The position numbers and the translations under genes were made by a program. The notes beneath the pieces are model-generated. The model did no database searches and was not told the origin of the DNA. It saw only the letters and a list, made by a program, of their open reading frames with translations. DNA of 64,000 bases from Nannocystis punicea (GTDB lineage: Bacteria; Myxococcota_A; Polyangia; Nannocystales; Nannocystaceae). Numbering within the stretch: position 1 is the stretch's first letter; each line of letters opens with the position of its first letter. The DNA lies in assembly GCF_026965555.1 (NCBI RefSeq), contig NZ_CP114040.1:11858001-11922000 (forward strand). Direction: 5' to 3'. Below, piece by piece: positions 23,429-32,454 of the stretch.

Positions 23429-23755
23429 CCTGCTCCTTCAGACATCTCTACATACGACGGACCGACTCGCTCTTGCGCCCGGCAAGCGTGCTACGCCGCG
23501 TCCGCGAGCTCGCCCCTGTCTTCTGGCAAGGGACTCCGAGACAGGAGGATACTCAGCAGCGCCTCGCCACCGACGTCTCCCGCAGCCTGTCGCTCGGAAA
23601 GCACGCGCGCGAGGTGCAACCGATCGGCAGCTCAGCCAGGAAGGCGGCTCGAAGGACCGCGATGGTGCGAGTGAGCCACCGCGTCAGAGCGGGAGCTGGG
23701 CGCCGTCGCGGGTGACCAGGCTCTGTCTCGAAACGCGGCTCAGACCCCGCGCCTC
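23429..23755. other. Gap between convergent genes with palindromes
   Basis: About 330 bases between the convergent GT39 and GT-C genes. Two degenerate palindromes (about 23430-23450 and 23513-23545) could act as 3'-end hairpins. No gene seen. Confidence 0.5.
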
Positions 23756-25315
23756 TCACTCGCCCTTGCGCACGTACTCGTGCTGCACGCCGGTCCACGG
23801 CGTCACCATCCCCGCGGCCGACATGTAGCCCGTCATCGGCAGCACCCGCTCGTCGCCCGCCAGCTGGCGCCCGGCCGCGTAGCGCCGCCGCAGCGCCCCG
23901 CGCAGCCACGCCGGAGGGTCGCCGTCGACCCAGATCGCCGCGAACTCTCCGCGGCTCACCGCCGCCGCCAGCGTCGCCTCGACCTCCTTCTGCCTGTCCT
24001 TCGGGACATCGTGGATCCCCATCGACCCCACGTGCCCCGGCCCGCCGGCGAGCACGCTCCACCACGGCCGGTGCAGCGCCAGGATCGGCCGCGGTTCGCC
24101 CTCGAGCTCGGCCCGCAGCGCCGCCGCCCGGGCCCGCAGCGCCGCCGGCGGGATCGTCCGCCACAGATCTTGCCGCACGTAGCTGTCCTTCAGGCCAGCC
24201 AACCCGCGGTCCTGGATCGGCTGATACGTCGGCTCGATCACCAGCGCGAACACCAGCTGCGCCGCCACCAGCCCCAGCGCGACCGCCTCGCCGCGCCCGA
24301 CCGGCAGCATCACCGCCAGCCACGCCGACGCGAAGCACACCCCCGGCATGAACGCGTTCGGCTCGGCCCACTGCGTCGAGTAGCCCAGCGCCGACACCAG
24401 CAGCCCCGCCGCCGCCATCACCCCCCAGTACGCCGGCCCGCGCCACCTTCCCGCAGCGACATGTTCTCTCCAACATGCCCGATCGGCCACGATCTTCCCG
24501 CCGACGAGCCCCGCCAGCACCAACAAGAACGGCGCCGCGTGTAAAAACATCCCCCAGGTCTTGCGCCAGAACCGCACCGCGTTGAACGCGTGCGATTGAT
24601 GCAACTTATAAATGTATGTCCATAGCCGCCCCTCGGTCAGCCATTGGCCGAGCAGCACCCCGCCGCCGTCGATCGCCGCGATCGTGGCCGCGTAGATCCA
24701 CACCAGCCGCGGCGCGACGATGAGCCCGCCGACTCCGCTCGCCAGCACGAACACCGCCGCGGTCTGCTTGGCCCAGAACGACGCGGCCACCAGCGTCCCC
24801 GCCGCGATCACCCGGCGCACGCGCCCCCCGCTCTCGCGCAGCAGGATCAGCCCCCACAGCAGCAGTGCGAGAAAAAAACTGTCGGCGCGGGCCACGTCGT
24901 ACCAGCGGAACGTGAACACGTACCCCGATAAAAACAGCCCCACCGCCGCGGCCGCGTGCGCGCGCGGCTTGCCCTCGAATCGCACCAGTCGCCACAGCCC
25001 CGCGGCCACCGCCCCCACCGCCGCGATGCTCACCGCGCGCCCGAGCACGTAGCCGAGCGGCAGCACCCAGCCGAGGACCGCCAGCACCGCCGGATACAGC
25101 GGCGTGTACAGGAACGGCACGAACTCCGCCGACGGCTCGGGGTAGATGCTCTGCCCCTGCTGCAACCGCAAGGCAGTGTGCAGGCTCCCGCCCTCCATCC
25201 ATTCGAGCTCGAGCGGGAAGCCGATCCGGCTCGCGAATACCACCACCATCACGACCGCCCACGCGATCGCCAGCGCGACCACCAGCCCCCGCAAGCGCCC
25301 CACCCACACGCTCAC
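23756..25315 (-). CDS. Polytopic GT-C-like membrane protein
   Basis: A 519-residue protein with about ten helices and a soluble C-terminal domain. The N-terminal loop contains ELEWMEGGSLHTALRLQQGQSIYPEPS and the next FTFRWYDVARADSFFLALLLWGL, resembling the acidic motifs of lipid-linked glycosyltransferases (GT-C fold, DUF2029/ArnT-like). The exact activity is unknown. It starts with GTG, overlapping the stop of the upstream gene (GTGA, 25312-25315), so the two are coupled and probably work in the same envelope-glycan pathway. Palindromes lie in soluble-domain linkers (23993-24010, encoding HDVPKDRQKE) and elsewhere. Confidence 0.8.
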   Translation of the reverse strand: MSVWVGRLRGLVVALAIAWAVVMVVVFASRIGFPLELEWMEGGSLHTALRLQQGQSIYPEPSAEFVPFLYTPLYPAVLAVLGWVLPLGYVLGRAVSIAAVGAVAAGLWRLVRFEGKPRAHAAAAVGLFLSGYVFTFRWYDVARADSFFLALLLWGLILLRESGGRVRRVIAAGTLVAASFWAKQTAAVFVLASGVGGLIVAPRLVWIYAATIAAIDGGGVLLGQWLTEGRLWTYIYKLHQSHAFNAVRFWRKTWGMFLHAAPFLLVLAGLVGGKIVADRACWREHVAAGRWRGPAYWGVMAAAGLLVSALGYSTQWAEPNAFMPGVCFASAWLAVMLPVGRGEAVALGLVAAQLVFALVIEPTYQPIQDRGLAGLKDSYVRQDLWRTIPPAALRARAAALRAELEGEPRPILALHRPWWSVLAGGPGHVGSMGIHDVPKDRQKEVEATLAAAVSRGEFAAIWVDGDPPAWLRGALRRRYAAGRQLAGDERVLPMTGYMSAAGMVTPWTGVQHEYVRKGE

Positions 25316-26901
25316 TGCCCCGCCTCGTCGACGAAGGGACCGACCGCGCGGCCGCGCCGGCGCAGACAGCAGTAATAACCGACCTCGAGCATTCCGCCCG
25401 GCTCGTGCGGATCGCTCACCGTCCCGGGCTCGGCGCACGCCCACACCATGTCGCGCCCGAAGCCGCGGTTCTGCGCCGCGGCCGGCGGCGGCCGCTTCGG
25501 CCCCACGTGCCCCACGTGACAGAAGAGGTCCGGGTCGCGCGCGACGATCACCGACTGCGGCGCCATCAGCTGGTGCCCGGGCCGCGCCTTCACCTGCGGC
25601 CGCACCTCGACCTCCCGCGGCCAGCGATCGACCAGCCCGTACACGTCGACCGCCCGCAGCCGCGACGCGTACGGCAACGCCCCCGCCGCCCCGACAGTGA
25701 TCACAATGTCCTCCGGGACATGCTCTTTCAGCCATGTACCGGCGGCCACCCGCTCGCGCGCGAACCGGTCCATCGCGGTCACGCCCTCCCAGCGGCCGTC
25801 GAGCCACCCGGTCGGCGTCGCCCGGTCCGCCGCCACGCGCTCGCGCGCAAGCACCCCGAGGACCGCCGCCAGCAGCACTCCGACGATCGTCGCCACCACC
25901 GGCCCGCGCCGCCCCGGCAGCCGCTCGCCCGCCTCGATCAGCAGCCACCCCACCAGCCCCGCCGTCAGCGCGGTCGCCACCACCAGGAAGCGCCCGTAGG
26001 CCGTGAAGTCGCCGCCGACCGACCACGCGTAGGCGAGCACCGCCGCGATCGGCAGCACCAGCGCAGCGTGCCGGGCGCGCAGCAGCAGGGCCAGCGGCGC
26101 CAGCCACACCAGCCGCAGCGCGCTCGCCCACGCCCCCACGTACGCCACCCCGAACGTGTCGCGCAGCAGCCGGCCGTGCTGCTTGATCGCCCACGTGTTC
26201 GGCAGCCACTCCCCGTAGTACGACCACCGCCACAGCAGGTGCCCGAGCAGCGGCCCGCCCGCGAGCGCCCCCGCGAGCGCCGCCTCGCGCGCCGAGGGCA
26301 ACCGCTCTCGCCTGCCCCCGAGGACATGCCCGATCGACCATGTCGCAAAAAACACCCCGATCGGCAGCACCGCGTCGGGCCGGGTCAGCCCCGCCAGCGC
26401 GGTCAGCAGCCCGGCCGCCCGCCACCGCCCGCTCGCAGTCGCCGCCATCGCCGCGATCGTCAGGGCCGCCGCCCACGCCGTCTCGAGCCCGCCGTGGGCC
26501 CACACCACGTACTCCGGCGCCGCCGCCAGCAAGAACCCCGGGATCAGGTCGGCCGCCGTCCACGCGCTCGCGCCTCGCAGCGCCCGCACCAGCACGACCG
26601 TCACCGCCGCCCCCGCCAGCGCCCCGAGCTGCGTCAGCCACGGCGCCAGGACCTCGGGCAGCGCCCCGAGACATGTCCCGAAGGCCAGCACGATCACCCA
26701 CAGGAAATTCGTATAACCCTCGACGCGCTCGCCGAGGTTGTACTCGAGCGCCCCGTGCTCCGCGAGGTTCCACGCGTAGCGGAACGAGATGTACGCGTCG
26801 TCGCAGACGAACTGCCACGCCCGCGCGTGCAGCAGCAGCGCCGCCGCGGCCGCGACCGCCAGCGCGACCGCGGCGATCTTCTGCCCGCGCCCGGCCGGCA
26901 T
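25312..26901 (-). CDS. Polytopic GT-C-like membrane protein (DDAYISFRY type)
   Basis: About 529 residues with about ten helices. The first periplasmic loop carries CDDAYISFRYAWNLAEHG and GERVEGYTNFLW, a signature shared by a group of putative membrane glycosyltransferases in actinobacteria and myxobacteria; the twin Asp is the probable catalytic site. The C-terminal 150 residues are soluble and Cys-containing. The start is ambiguous: ATG 26901 or the adjacent GTG 26904; both overlap the TGA of the PilT-like gene (GTGATG). An exact palindrome at 25705-25722 encodes HVPEDIVIT inside the soluble domain. It forms one transcription unit with its two minus-strand neighbours. Confidence 0.8.
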   Translation of the reverse strand: MPAGRGQKIAAVALAVAAAAALLLHARAWQFVCDDAYISFRYAWNLAEHGALEYNLGERVEGYTNFLWVIVLAFGTCLGALPEVLAPWLTQLGALAGAAVTVVLVRALRGASAWTAADLIPGFLLAAAPEYVVWAHGGLETAWAAALTIAAMAATASGRWRAAGLLTALAGLTRPDAVLPIGVFFATWSIGHVLGGRRERLPSAREAALAGALAGGPLLGHLLWRWSYYGEWLPNTWAIKQHGRLLRDTFGVAYVGAWASALRLVWLAPLALLLRARHAALVLPIAAVLAYAWSVGGDFTAYGRFLVVATALTAGLVGWLLIEAGERLPGRRGPVVATIVGVLLAAVLGVLARERVAADRATPTGWLDGRWEGVTAMDRFARERVAAGTWLKEHVPEDIVITVGAAGALPYASRLRAVDVYGLVDRWPREVEVRPQVKARPGHQLMAPQSVIVARDPDLFCHVGHVGPKRPPPAAAQNRGFGRDMVWACAEPGTVSDPHEPGGMLEVGYYCCLRRRGRAVGPFVDEAGQ

Positions 26902-28457
26902 CACAGCGACCGACGCAGCGCCTCGGGGTCTTGCGCCGCGCTCATCGCCGCCTCGAGCGACACCTTGCGCGAGCGGACCAGCGCCGCCAGCGACTGCTCG
27001 AGCGACACCATCCCGTCGGCGCGGCCGGTCTGGATCGCCGTGGCGATCTGGTGCCCGCGGCCCTCGCGGATCTGGGCCGCCACTGCCGCGGTCACCAGCA
27101 TCTTCTCAAAGGCCACCGCGCGCTCGTTCCGCGACACCGGCACCAGCACCTGGGTCACGATCGCCTTGAGCGTGCCGGCCAGCTGCAGCCGCACCTGCGC
27201 CTGCTGGTGGCCGGAGAACCCGTCGATGATGCGGTCGACCGCCATCGCCGCCCCGGCCGCGTGCAGCGTCGACAGCACCAGGTGGCCCGTCTCCGCGGCC
27301 GTCAGCGCCGCCGAGATCGTCTCCGGGTCGCGCATCTCGCCGAGCAGGATGATGTCGGGCGCCTCGCGCAGCGACGCGCGCAGCCCCTCGGCGAAGCTGG
27401 CCACGTCGCGCCCGACCTCGCGCTGGTGGATCAGCGACTTCTTGCTCGTGAACACGTGCTCGATCGGGTCCTCGAGCGTCACCACGTGCTTCGCCGCGGT
27501 GCGGTTGACGTGCTCGACCAGCGCCGCCAGCGTCGTCGACTTGCCCGAGCCCGTCGGCCCCGTGAACAGCACCAGCCCCGCCGGGTAGCCGACCAGCGCG
27601 GTGAAGTCGTCGGGCAGGCCCAGCTCGGACAGCGTCGGCGCCTTGTCGCGCACCGGCCGGAGCGCCGCCGACAGCCCGCGCTGCTGGCGGAACAGGTTGG
27701 CGCGGAAGCGCAGCCCGCCGAGGTCGAGCGCGGTGTCGACGCTGCCCGCCGAGCGCAGCCGCGCCCGCTGCTCCGGCGCCAGCACCTTGCTGAACAGCGC
27801 CAGGATCGCCGCCTCCGAGGCCGGCACGCCGAGCTCGCGCAGGTCGCCGGCGGTGCGCACCCGCGGCGCCAGCCCGGCCGAGAAGATCACGTCGGCCGCC
27901 CCCTCCCAGTGGGCCCGCTGCAGCACCCCGCGCAGCTCGTCGGCCGCCCGCTGCGCCTCCTCGTCGGGCTCTTCGGACATGTCCTCCACGACAGGTTCGG
28001 GCGCGACCGGCGTCGGCGCGGCGACCGGCGGCGCCACCCGCCCCGGGACCGGCGGCCGCACCGGAGGCGGCGGCGTGGCCGCGCGCACCGGCGGCAGGTC
28101 GGGCACCGGGTGGCTGTCCTGATGGACAGGTTTCGCAGCACCTGTCCCTGCGGCCACCCTCGCCTTGGCCAGGCTGAGGTGGTAGCGGCCGCCGTCGATC
28201 TTGAGCTCGCCGGAGAAGCGCTGGCCCTCGAACGTGTGCTCGACCTTGACCGACTTGCGGGCGTCGAGCTCCTGGCGCTGCTCCGGGGTGACGAGGTCCT
28301 CGAAGAACATCGCCACCATCTCGTGGCTGACCTTCGGCATGGACAGCGGCACGTCGGCGCCGGCGCGTTTGAGCGAGGGGACGCGTTCGGAGGCGAGGAC
28401 CAGGCCGTCGGCCTTCTGGGCGTCGAGGATCTTGAGCAGCGAGTCGATCGCGGCCAT
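26901..28457 (-). CDS. PilT/PilU-like type IV pilus retraction ATPase with duplicated N-terminal domain
   Basis: A 518-residue secretion ATPase. The C-terminal RecA-like core has Walker A GPTGSGKST, the Asp box VVTLEDPIEHVF, Walker B-like ILLGEMRDPETI (GEMRD is typical of PilT) and the His-box region LSTLHAAGAA. PilT is normally about 345 residues. Here an extra PAS-like domain precedes the usual one: residues about 2-95 and about 170-260 look alike in outline, joined by a Pro-rich linker that holds two palindromes (27974-27998, 28110-28150). The family powers pilus retraction and twitching. A canonical pilT probably exists elsewhere, so this may be a specialised paralogue (inference). A TATACC lies 7 nt upstream of the ATG. 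Confidence 0.88.
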   Translation of the reverse strand: MAAIDSLLKILDAQKADGLVLASERVPSLKRAGADVPLSMPKVSHEMVAMFFEDLVTPEQRQELDARKSVKVEHTFEGQRFSGELKIDGGRYHLSLAKARVAAGTGAAKPVHQDSHPVPDLPPVRAATPPPPVRPPVPGRVAPPVAAPTPVAPEPVVEDMSEEPDEEAQRAADELRGVLQRAHWEGAADVIFSAGLAPRVRTAGDLRELGVPASEAAILALFSKVLAPEQRARLRSAGSVDTALDLGGLRFRANLFRQQRGLSAALRPVRDKAPTLSELGLPDDFTALVGYPAGLVLFTGPTGSGKSTTLAALVEHVNRTAAKHVVTLEDPIEHVFTSKKSLIHQREVGRDVASFAEGLRASLREAPDIILLGEMRDPETISAALTAAETGHLVLSTLHAAGAAMAVDRIIDGFSGHQQAQVRLQLAGTLKAIVTQVLVPVSRNERAVAFEKMLVTAAVAAQIREGRGHQIATAIQTGRADGMVSLEQSLAALVRSRKVSLEAAMSAAQDPEALRRSL

Positions 28458-28545
28458 GGCGCCGGGTATAGCGCGAGGTCCGGGCACCTCGCCAGTGCCC
28501 CTCGTCCGATGCGCGCGCAGCCCGGCCGTGGCATCGTCGGGGCGC

Positions 28546-29448
28546 GTGCACGTGTTTTATTCCGACCAATTCGTGCTGCCGCTCCCGCCCGGCCACCGCT
28601 TCCCGATGGCCAAGTACGCCGCTCTGCGCGCGCGCGTGGCCGCCAGCGGCCTGGTGGACCCGGCCGACATGCACGTGCCCGAGCGGGCGACCCGGGAGCA
28701 GCTCGCGCTGGCGCACGACCCCGGCTACGTCGATCGCGTCTGCCGCGGCGAGCTCAGCGCCCGCGAGCAGCGCGAGATCGGCTTCCCCTGGTCGGAGCCG
28801 ATGGTCGAGCGCTCGCTGCGGTCGACCGGCGCCACCATCGGCGCCTGCCGGGCCGCGCTGATCCACCGCAGCTTCGCCGTCAACCTCGCCGGCGGCACCC
28901 ACCACGCCTTCCGCGACCGCGGCGACGGCTACTGCGTCTTCAACGACAGCGCCGTCGCGGCCCGCGTCATGCAGGCCGAGCGCCGCGCCGCCCGCGTCCT
29001 CGTCGTCGACTGCGACGTCCACCAGGGCGACGGCACCGCCAGCATCCTCGCCGGCGACGACACGATCTTCACCTTCTCGATCCACGGCGCCAAGAACTAC
29101 CCCTTTAAAAAGCAGCACAGCGACCTCGACATCGAGCTCGCCGACCGCACCGGCGACGAGGACTACCTCGCCGCCCTCGACCGCGGCCTCGCCGAGTCCC
29201 TCGGCCGCGCGACCCCCGACCTCGCCATCTACCTCGCCGGCGCCGACCCCTACGAGGGCGACCGCCTCGGCCGCCTCGCCCTCACGAAGGACGGCCTGGC
29301 GCAGCGCGACCGCCTGGTCTTGGGGACATTGCGAGAAGCACAGGTCCCGACGGCCATCTCGATGGCGGGCGGCTACGCGAAGGAGCTCGAGGACGTGGTC
29401 GAGATCCACTTCACGACGGTGAAGACCGCCGCCGAGCTCGCGCCGTAG
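28546..29448 (+). CDS. Histone-deacetylase-family (class II/AcuC-like) enzyme
   Basis: A 300-residue arginase-fold amidohydrolase (PF00850) starting with GTG. Zn-site and catalytic motifs are visible: GGTHHAFRDRGDGYCVFND (the His pair), VLVVDCDVHQGDGTA (Asp and His ligands), FSIHGAKNYPF and the late LAGADPYEGDRLG (Asp ligand); the tyrosine loop MAGGYAK is present. Bacterial members deacetylate lysines, acetoin-pathway proteins, or polyamines, so the substrate is open. It diverges from the PilT-like gene. Its last codons and stop have been copied 448 bp downstream together with the next gene. A degenerate palindrome lies near the C-terminus (about 29320-29350). Confidence 0.9.
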   Translation: MHVFYSDQFVLPLPPGHRFPMAKYAALRARVAASGLVDPADMHVPERATREQLALAHDPGYVDRVCRGELSAREQREIGFPWSEPMVERSLRSTGATIGACRAALIHRSFAVNLAGGTHHAFRDRGDGYCVFNDSAVAARVMQAERRAARVLVVDCDVHQGDGTASILAGDDTIFTFSIHGAKNYPFKKQHSDLDIELADRTGDEDYLAALDRGLAESLGRATPDLAIYLAGADPYEGDRLGRLALTKDGLAQRDRLVLGTLREAQVPTAISMAGGYAKELEDVVEIHFTTVKTAAELAP

Positions 29449-29463
29449 CGCAAGAGGACCACG

Positions 29464-29847
29464 ATGCTCGTCAAGCTGATCACCCTTCAATCCCCCGACC
29501 GCGACGAACCACTGGAGACCCTCACCCTGGGGCGAAGCTATGAGGTCCTCGCTTGGACAGGCGATTGGTACTGCCTGTTAGACGATGACGACGAGCCCTA
29601 CCTGTATGTCGCCGGTTGCTTTGAGGTGATCGATCCCTCGGAGCCCGATTTCTGGGTCGAGGAGTGGTTCTACGGCGAGAGGTACGCTTCGCCGCCGGAG
29701 TGGGCGAAGCGCGGGTTCTGGGAGCACTTCGACGATGACGATCCCGCCGCCGGTCGGGCGTTTTGGACCACTCTCCGGCGCAGGTACCCCTGGACCTGGC
29801 AAGAGCGCGGCTTCTGGACCTGGCAAGACCGCGGCTTCGACGAATGA
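29464..29847 (+). CDS. Unknown small acidic protein, first of a tandem pair
   Basis: A 127-residue acidic, Trp-rich protein. The first about 60 residues have an SH3-like beta pattern (LVKLITLQSPDR... SYEVLAWTGDWYCLLDDDDEPYLYV), and the rest is rich in Trp, Arg and Asp (WVEEWFYGERYASPPEW). The C-terminus repeats the phrase WTWQERGF/WTWQDRGF, a 24-bp internal duplication absent from the neighbour. It has AAGAGG upstream of the ATG. I do not recognise a family; small acidic tandem paralogues are often immunity or inhibitor proteins, but no toxin is beside it. Confidence 0.75.
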   Translation: MLVKLITLQSPDRDEPLETLTLGRSYEVLAWTGDWYCLLDDDDEPYLYVAGCFEVIDPSEPDFWVEEWFYGERYASPPEWAKRGFWEHFDDDDPAAGRAFWTTLRRRYPWTWQERGFWTWQDRGFDE

Positions 29848-29911
29848 CGGGAGGTCGAGAGACATCCGCGAGACCGCCGCCGAGCTCGCGCCTTGGCGCA
29901 AGAGGATCACG

Positions 29912-30271
29912 ATGCTCGTCAAGCTGATCACCCTTCAATCCCCCGACCGCGACGAACCACTGCAAACCCTCACCCTGTGGCGAAGCTATGAGGTCCTCGC
30001 GCTCGAGGGCGACTGGTACCGCCTGTTGAACGATGAAGACGGGCCCTACCTGTACGTCCCGAGCTGCTTCGAGGTGATCGATCCCTCGGAGCCCGATTTC
30101 TGGGTCGAGCAGTGGTTCGAAGACGAGCGGTACGCCTCGCCACCGGAGTGGGCAGAAAGCGGGTTCTGGGAGGACTTCTTCGAGGACGATCCTGCCGCCC
30201 TTCAGGCGTTTTGGAGCACCCTCCGGCGCAGGTATCCGCGGACCTGGCAAGAGCGCGGTCTCGACGAATGA
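29912..30271 (+). CDS. Unknown small acidic protein, second of a tandem pair
   Basis: A 119-residue paralogue of the preceding gene, nearly identical in the first 30 residues and divergent afterwards (EWFYGERY becomes QWFEDERY; WEHFDDDDPAAGRAF becomes WEDFFEDDPAALQAF). It ends after a single WQERGLDE. Same upstream AAGAGG spacing. Conserved positions are mainly Trp, Tyr and acidic residues, so the fold seems kept. The start was set by alignment to the first copy; the frame is open for another 59 codons upstream, but those belong to the duplicated deacetylase tail. Confidence 0.75.
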   Translation: MLVKLITLQSPDRDEPLQTLTLWRSYEVLALEGDWYRLLNDEDGPYLYVPSCFEVIDPSEPDFWVEQWFEDERYASPPEWAESGFWEDFFEDDPAALQAFWSTLRRRYPRTWQERGLDE

Positions 30272-30305
30272 CGGGACGTCGAGAGAGCGCCCTCATCCTC
30301 TCGTA

Positions 30306-31316
30306 TCACGACACCACACGACGCACTCGGACCCCGAGCTCCTGCAAGCGCCGCAACACCTGCCCCGGCTCGAGCAGGCTCTCCGGGTGATACAGCCCCG
30401 GCGCCGGCGCCGGCTCCCCCGTGAGCCCGAGCAACCGCTCCGTTGCGAGCGCCGCCCCGTGCGCGCTGAGGCGGGCGTACACGTCGTCGTCGACCAGCTC
30501 GACGCGCACCTGCTTCCGCTCGCCGTCGTGGCCCTCGCCGGCGATCTCCACGATCAGCTCCGTCGACGGCCCCTGCCCGGTGCTCTCGCGCGCCGCGAAG
30601 TCGACGCGCAGCGACTTCGCGTCGGTCGCGGCCGCCAGGCTGACGACGTCCAGCAGCGGCAGCGCCTGGCCCTGACGCTTCACTCCCGTGACGTCGACGA
30701 TCTCCCGCACGGCGTCCTGCCCTTCGACCCATCGCCACAGCCCGTCATGGCGGATCAGCGCGCTCGGGAACTGCTGCACCAATCGCTCGAAGTCGGCCTG
30801 CGACGCCGGCCCGCCCTGATCGTCGGGATCGACGACCCCCGCCAGCGCGATCGACTCCACCCTTTTTAAAAATTCTCTGGCGAAGTGCAGCGCAGCGAGC
30901 GTGCCGATCCCGCCGAACACGTGCCCGAGCATGAGGATCGGGGCGCGCTCCGGCCCCTGGACGTAATGCGCGAGCTCCGGCCCGATCTCGAACGCGAAGC
31001 TCGCGAACGACAGATACGCCAGCCCCCGCCCCTGCGCATATTTCAAAGAGTTCAGCCACGGGTCCTTGAGCAGCGTGACCACTGCGCTGAACGCCGCGAC
31101 GGGCTCCAATCCGAGGTCTTCGCGCGAGAGGTCGACCACGATCGCGGTCGTCGGCCCGCCGACCTCCGCGGCGACCGCGGCCGCCTTCGCCCCATCGCGC
31201 CCCGCGAGCACGAGCGGCAGTTCGGGCTGCAGGCGGCGCAGCGTCCTGGCCACGCGGCTACCGACCACGCCGGAGCCGCCGAGCAACAAAACCGGATTCT
31301 TCATGGATGCAGACAT
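30306..31316 (-). CDS. Saccharopine-dehydrogenase-like NAD(P)-binding protein
   Basis: A 336-residue Rossmann protein. The dinucleotide loop is LLLGGSGVVGSRVARTL, followed by an acidic DLSREDLG segment and a C-terminal alpha/beta domain. It resembles trans-acting enoyl reductase and saccharopine dehydrogenase-like proteins, whose substrates range from lysine intermediates to polyketide lipids; none is assignable here. Translation starts at ATG 31316 with GGGAG about 10 nt upstream. It lies 37 bases behind a close paralogue in the same orientation, so the pair is a tandem duplication and likely one operon, under the divergent TetR regulator. Confidence 0.8.
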   Translation of the reverse strand: MSASMKNPVLLLGGSGVVGSRVARTLRRLQPELPLVLAGRDGAKAAAVAAEVGGPTTAIVVDLSREDLGLEPVAAFSAVVTLLKDPWLNSLKYAQGRGLAYLSFASFAFEIGPELAHYVQGPERAPILMLGHVFGGIGTLAALHFAREFLKRVESIALAGVVDPDDQGGPASQADFERLVQQFPSALIRHDGLWRWVEGQDAVREIVDVTGVKRQGQALPLLDVVSLAAATDAKSLRVDFAARESTGQGPSTELIVEIAGEGHDGERKQVRVELVDDDVYARLSAHGAALATERLLGLTGEPAPAPGLYHPESLLEPGQVLRRLQELGVRVRRVVS

Positions 31317-31353
31317 ACGAATGAACTCCCTTCATGAAAGCGACGCGACCGAC

Positions 31354-32367
31354 TCACGCGCGACGAATGCTGGTACCGAACTCCTCGAGCCGGCGGAGCA
31401 GGTACTGGGGCTCGATGACGACGTGCGGCAGGTACAGCCCCGGCGGCACCGGCGGCCCGCCCGCCAGGCCCAGGAGGCGCTCGACGGCGACGGCCACCCC
31501 GACCGCAGTGATGGGCGCCTGCCCCTGCGGGTGCACCAGCTCGTGGCGCGAATGGCCCTTCGTGCCGTCGCTCCGCGTGCCGGTGATCTCGAGGATGATC
31601 TCGGTGGAGAACGGCTCGCCGCGCCGCCGGCTGGACGACTCGCCGAGCGCGAAGACGCTGCGGATCGATCTCGCACCGGTGGCGGTCGCGAGGCCCAGGA
31701 CGTCGAGCAGCGAATAGCCCTGGCCCGTCAGCTCGCGCCCGTCGACGGCCTTGAAAACGCGCGAGGCCGCCTCCCCGAGGACCCAGGACCACTTGCCGTC
31801 GACCCGCTGCAAGGCGGCGGGCGCGGCCTTCGTCTGCCGCTCCAGGTCGGCGTAGGCGGCCGGCCCGCCGACGTCCTGCTCGTCGAGGACCGCCGCGAGC
31901 TCGATCGACTCCACGCTGCGGAACTCGCGGGCGAACTGCAGCGCCGCGAGGGTGGCCGCGCCCGCCAGCCAGGTGCCGTCGAGGAGGATCGGCGCGCTCT
32001 TCGGCCGGTGCACGAACAGCCCGACCGCCGGCCCCAGCTCGAACACCGCCGTCGAGATCTCGAGGTACGGCACGCCCCGCGCCTGCGCGAACGCCAGCGA
32101 GTTCAGCGTGTCGTCCTTCACGAACATCACCACCGCGCTGTAGCGCCGGTCGGCCTGCTGCCCGAGATCCGGGCGCTCGAGGTCGACGACGACCGCGTCG
32201 GCGTAACCGATCTCCTCGGCCACCGCCCGCGCCCTCGCCAGGTCGCGCCCGCCGATCGTGATCGGCAGGTCCGCGTGAAGCCGACGCAGCGTGCGCGCGG
32301 CGAGCGAGCCGACGACGCCGGAGCCGCCGACGATGAGAACAGATGCTCGTGTACCACTCGTAGTCAT
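31354..32367 (-). CDS. Saccharopine-dehydrogenase-like NAD(P)-binding protein, paralogue
   Basis: A 337-residue paralogue of the following gene; both share VLIVGGSGVVGSLAARTLRRL at the N-terminus, then the DLERPDLG segment and the same C-terminal plan including AVERLLGLAGGPPVPPGLYLP. The start is ATG 32367, set by a strong Shine-Dalgarno (GAGGAGGT) 8 nt upstream. It is the first gene after the divergent promoter region that holds the AACTTAC/GTAAGTT palindrome, so the TetR regulator opposite probably represses both paralogues. A reductive step on a lipid or amino-acid-derived substrate is likely but unproved. Confidence 0.82.
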   Translation of the reverse strand: MTTSGTRASVLIVGGSGVVGSLAARTLRRLHADLPITIGGRDLARARAVAEEIGYADAVVVDLERPDLGQQADRRYSAVVMFVKDDTLNSLAFAQARGVPYLEISTAVFELGPAVGLFVHRPKSAPILLDGTWLAGAATLAALQFAREFRSVESIELAAVLDEQDVGGPAAYADLERQTKAAPAALQRVDGKWSWVLGEAASRVFKAVDGRELTGQGYSLLDVLGLATATGARSIRSVFALGESSSRRRGEPFSTEIILEITGTRSDGTKGHSRHELVHPQGQAPITAVGVAVAVERLLGLAGGPPVPPGLYLPHVVIEPQYLLRRLEEFGTSIRRA

Positions 32368-32435
32368 GACAAAGACCTCCTCTCGCACGGCGGCCAGGAC
32401 CGCCGTGATTGCCCTCGGCGCCCAGCTGGCGCCGC

Positions 32436-32454
32436 AACTTACTTTTGGTAAGTT
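32436..32454. promoter_or_regulatory. Probable TetR operator palindrome
   Basis: AACTTAC and GTAAGTT are perfect 7-bp arms around TTTTG, in the only AT-rich part of the intergenic region between the divergent TetR gene and the two dehydrogenase genes. A further GGTAA follows at 32461. Position, length and symmetry are those of a TetR-family site. Confidence 0.7.

Larger units (their letters stand above)
29423..30285 (+). repeat. Tandem segmental duplication (about 448 bp)
   Basis: The segment starting with the last eight codons of the deacetylase gene and covering the whole following small gene is repeated with a constant offset of 448 bp (29423 to 29871; start codons 29464 to 29912). In the second copy the deacetylase stop codon TAG has become TGG. 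This dates the duplication after the two genes became neighbours. Confidence 0.85.
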
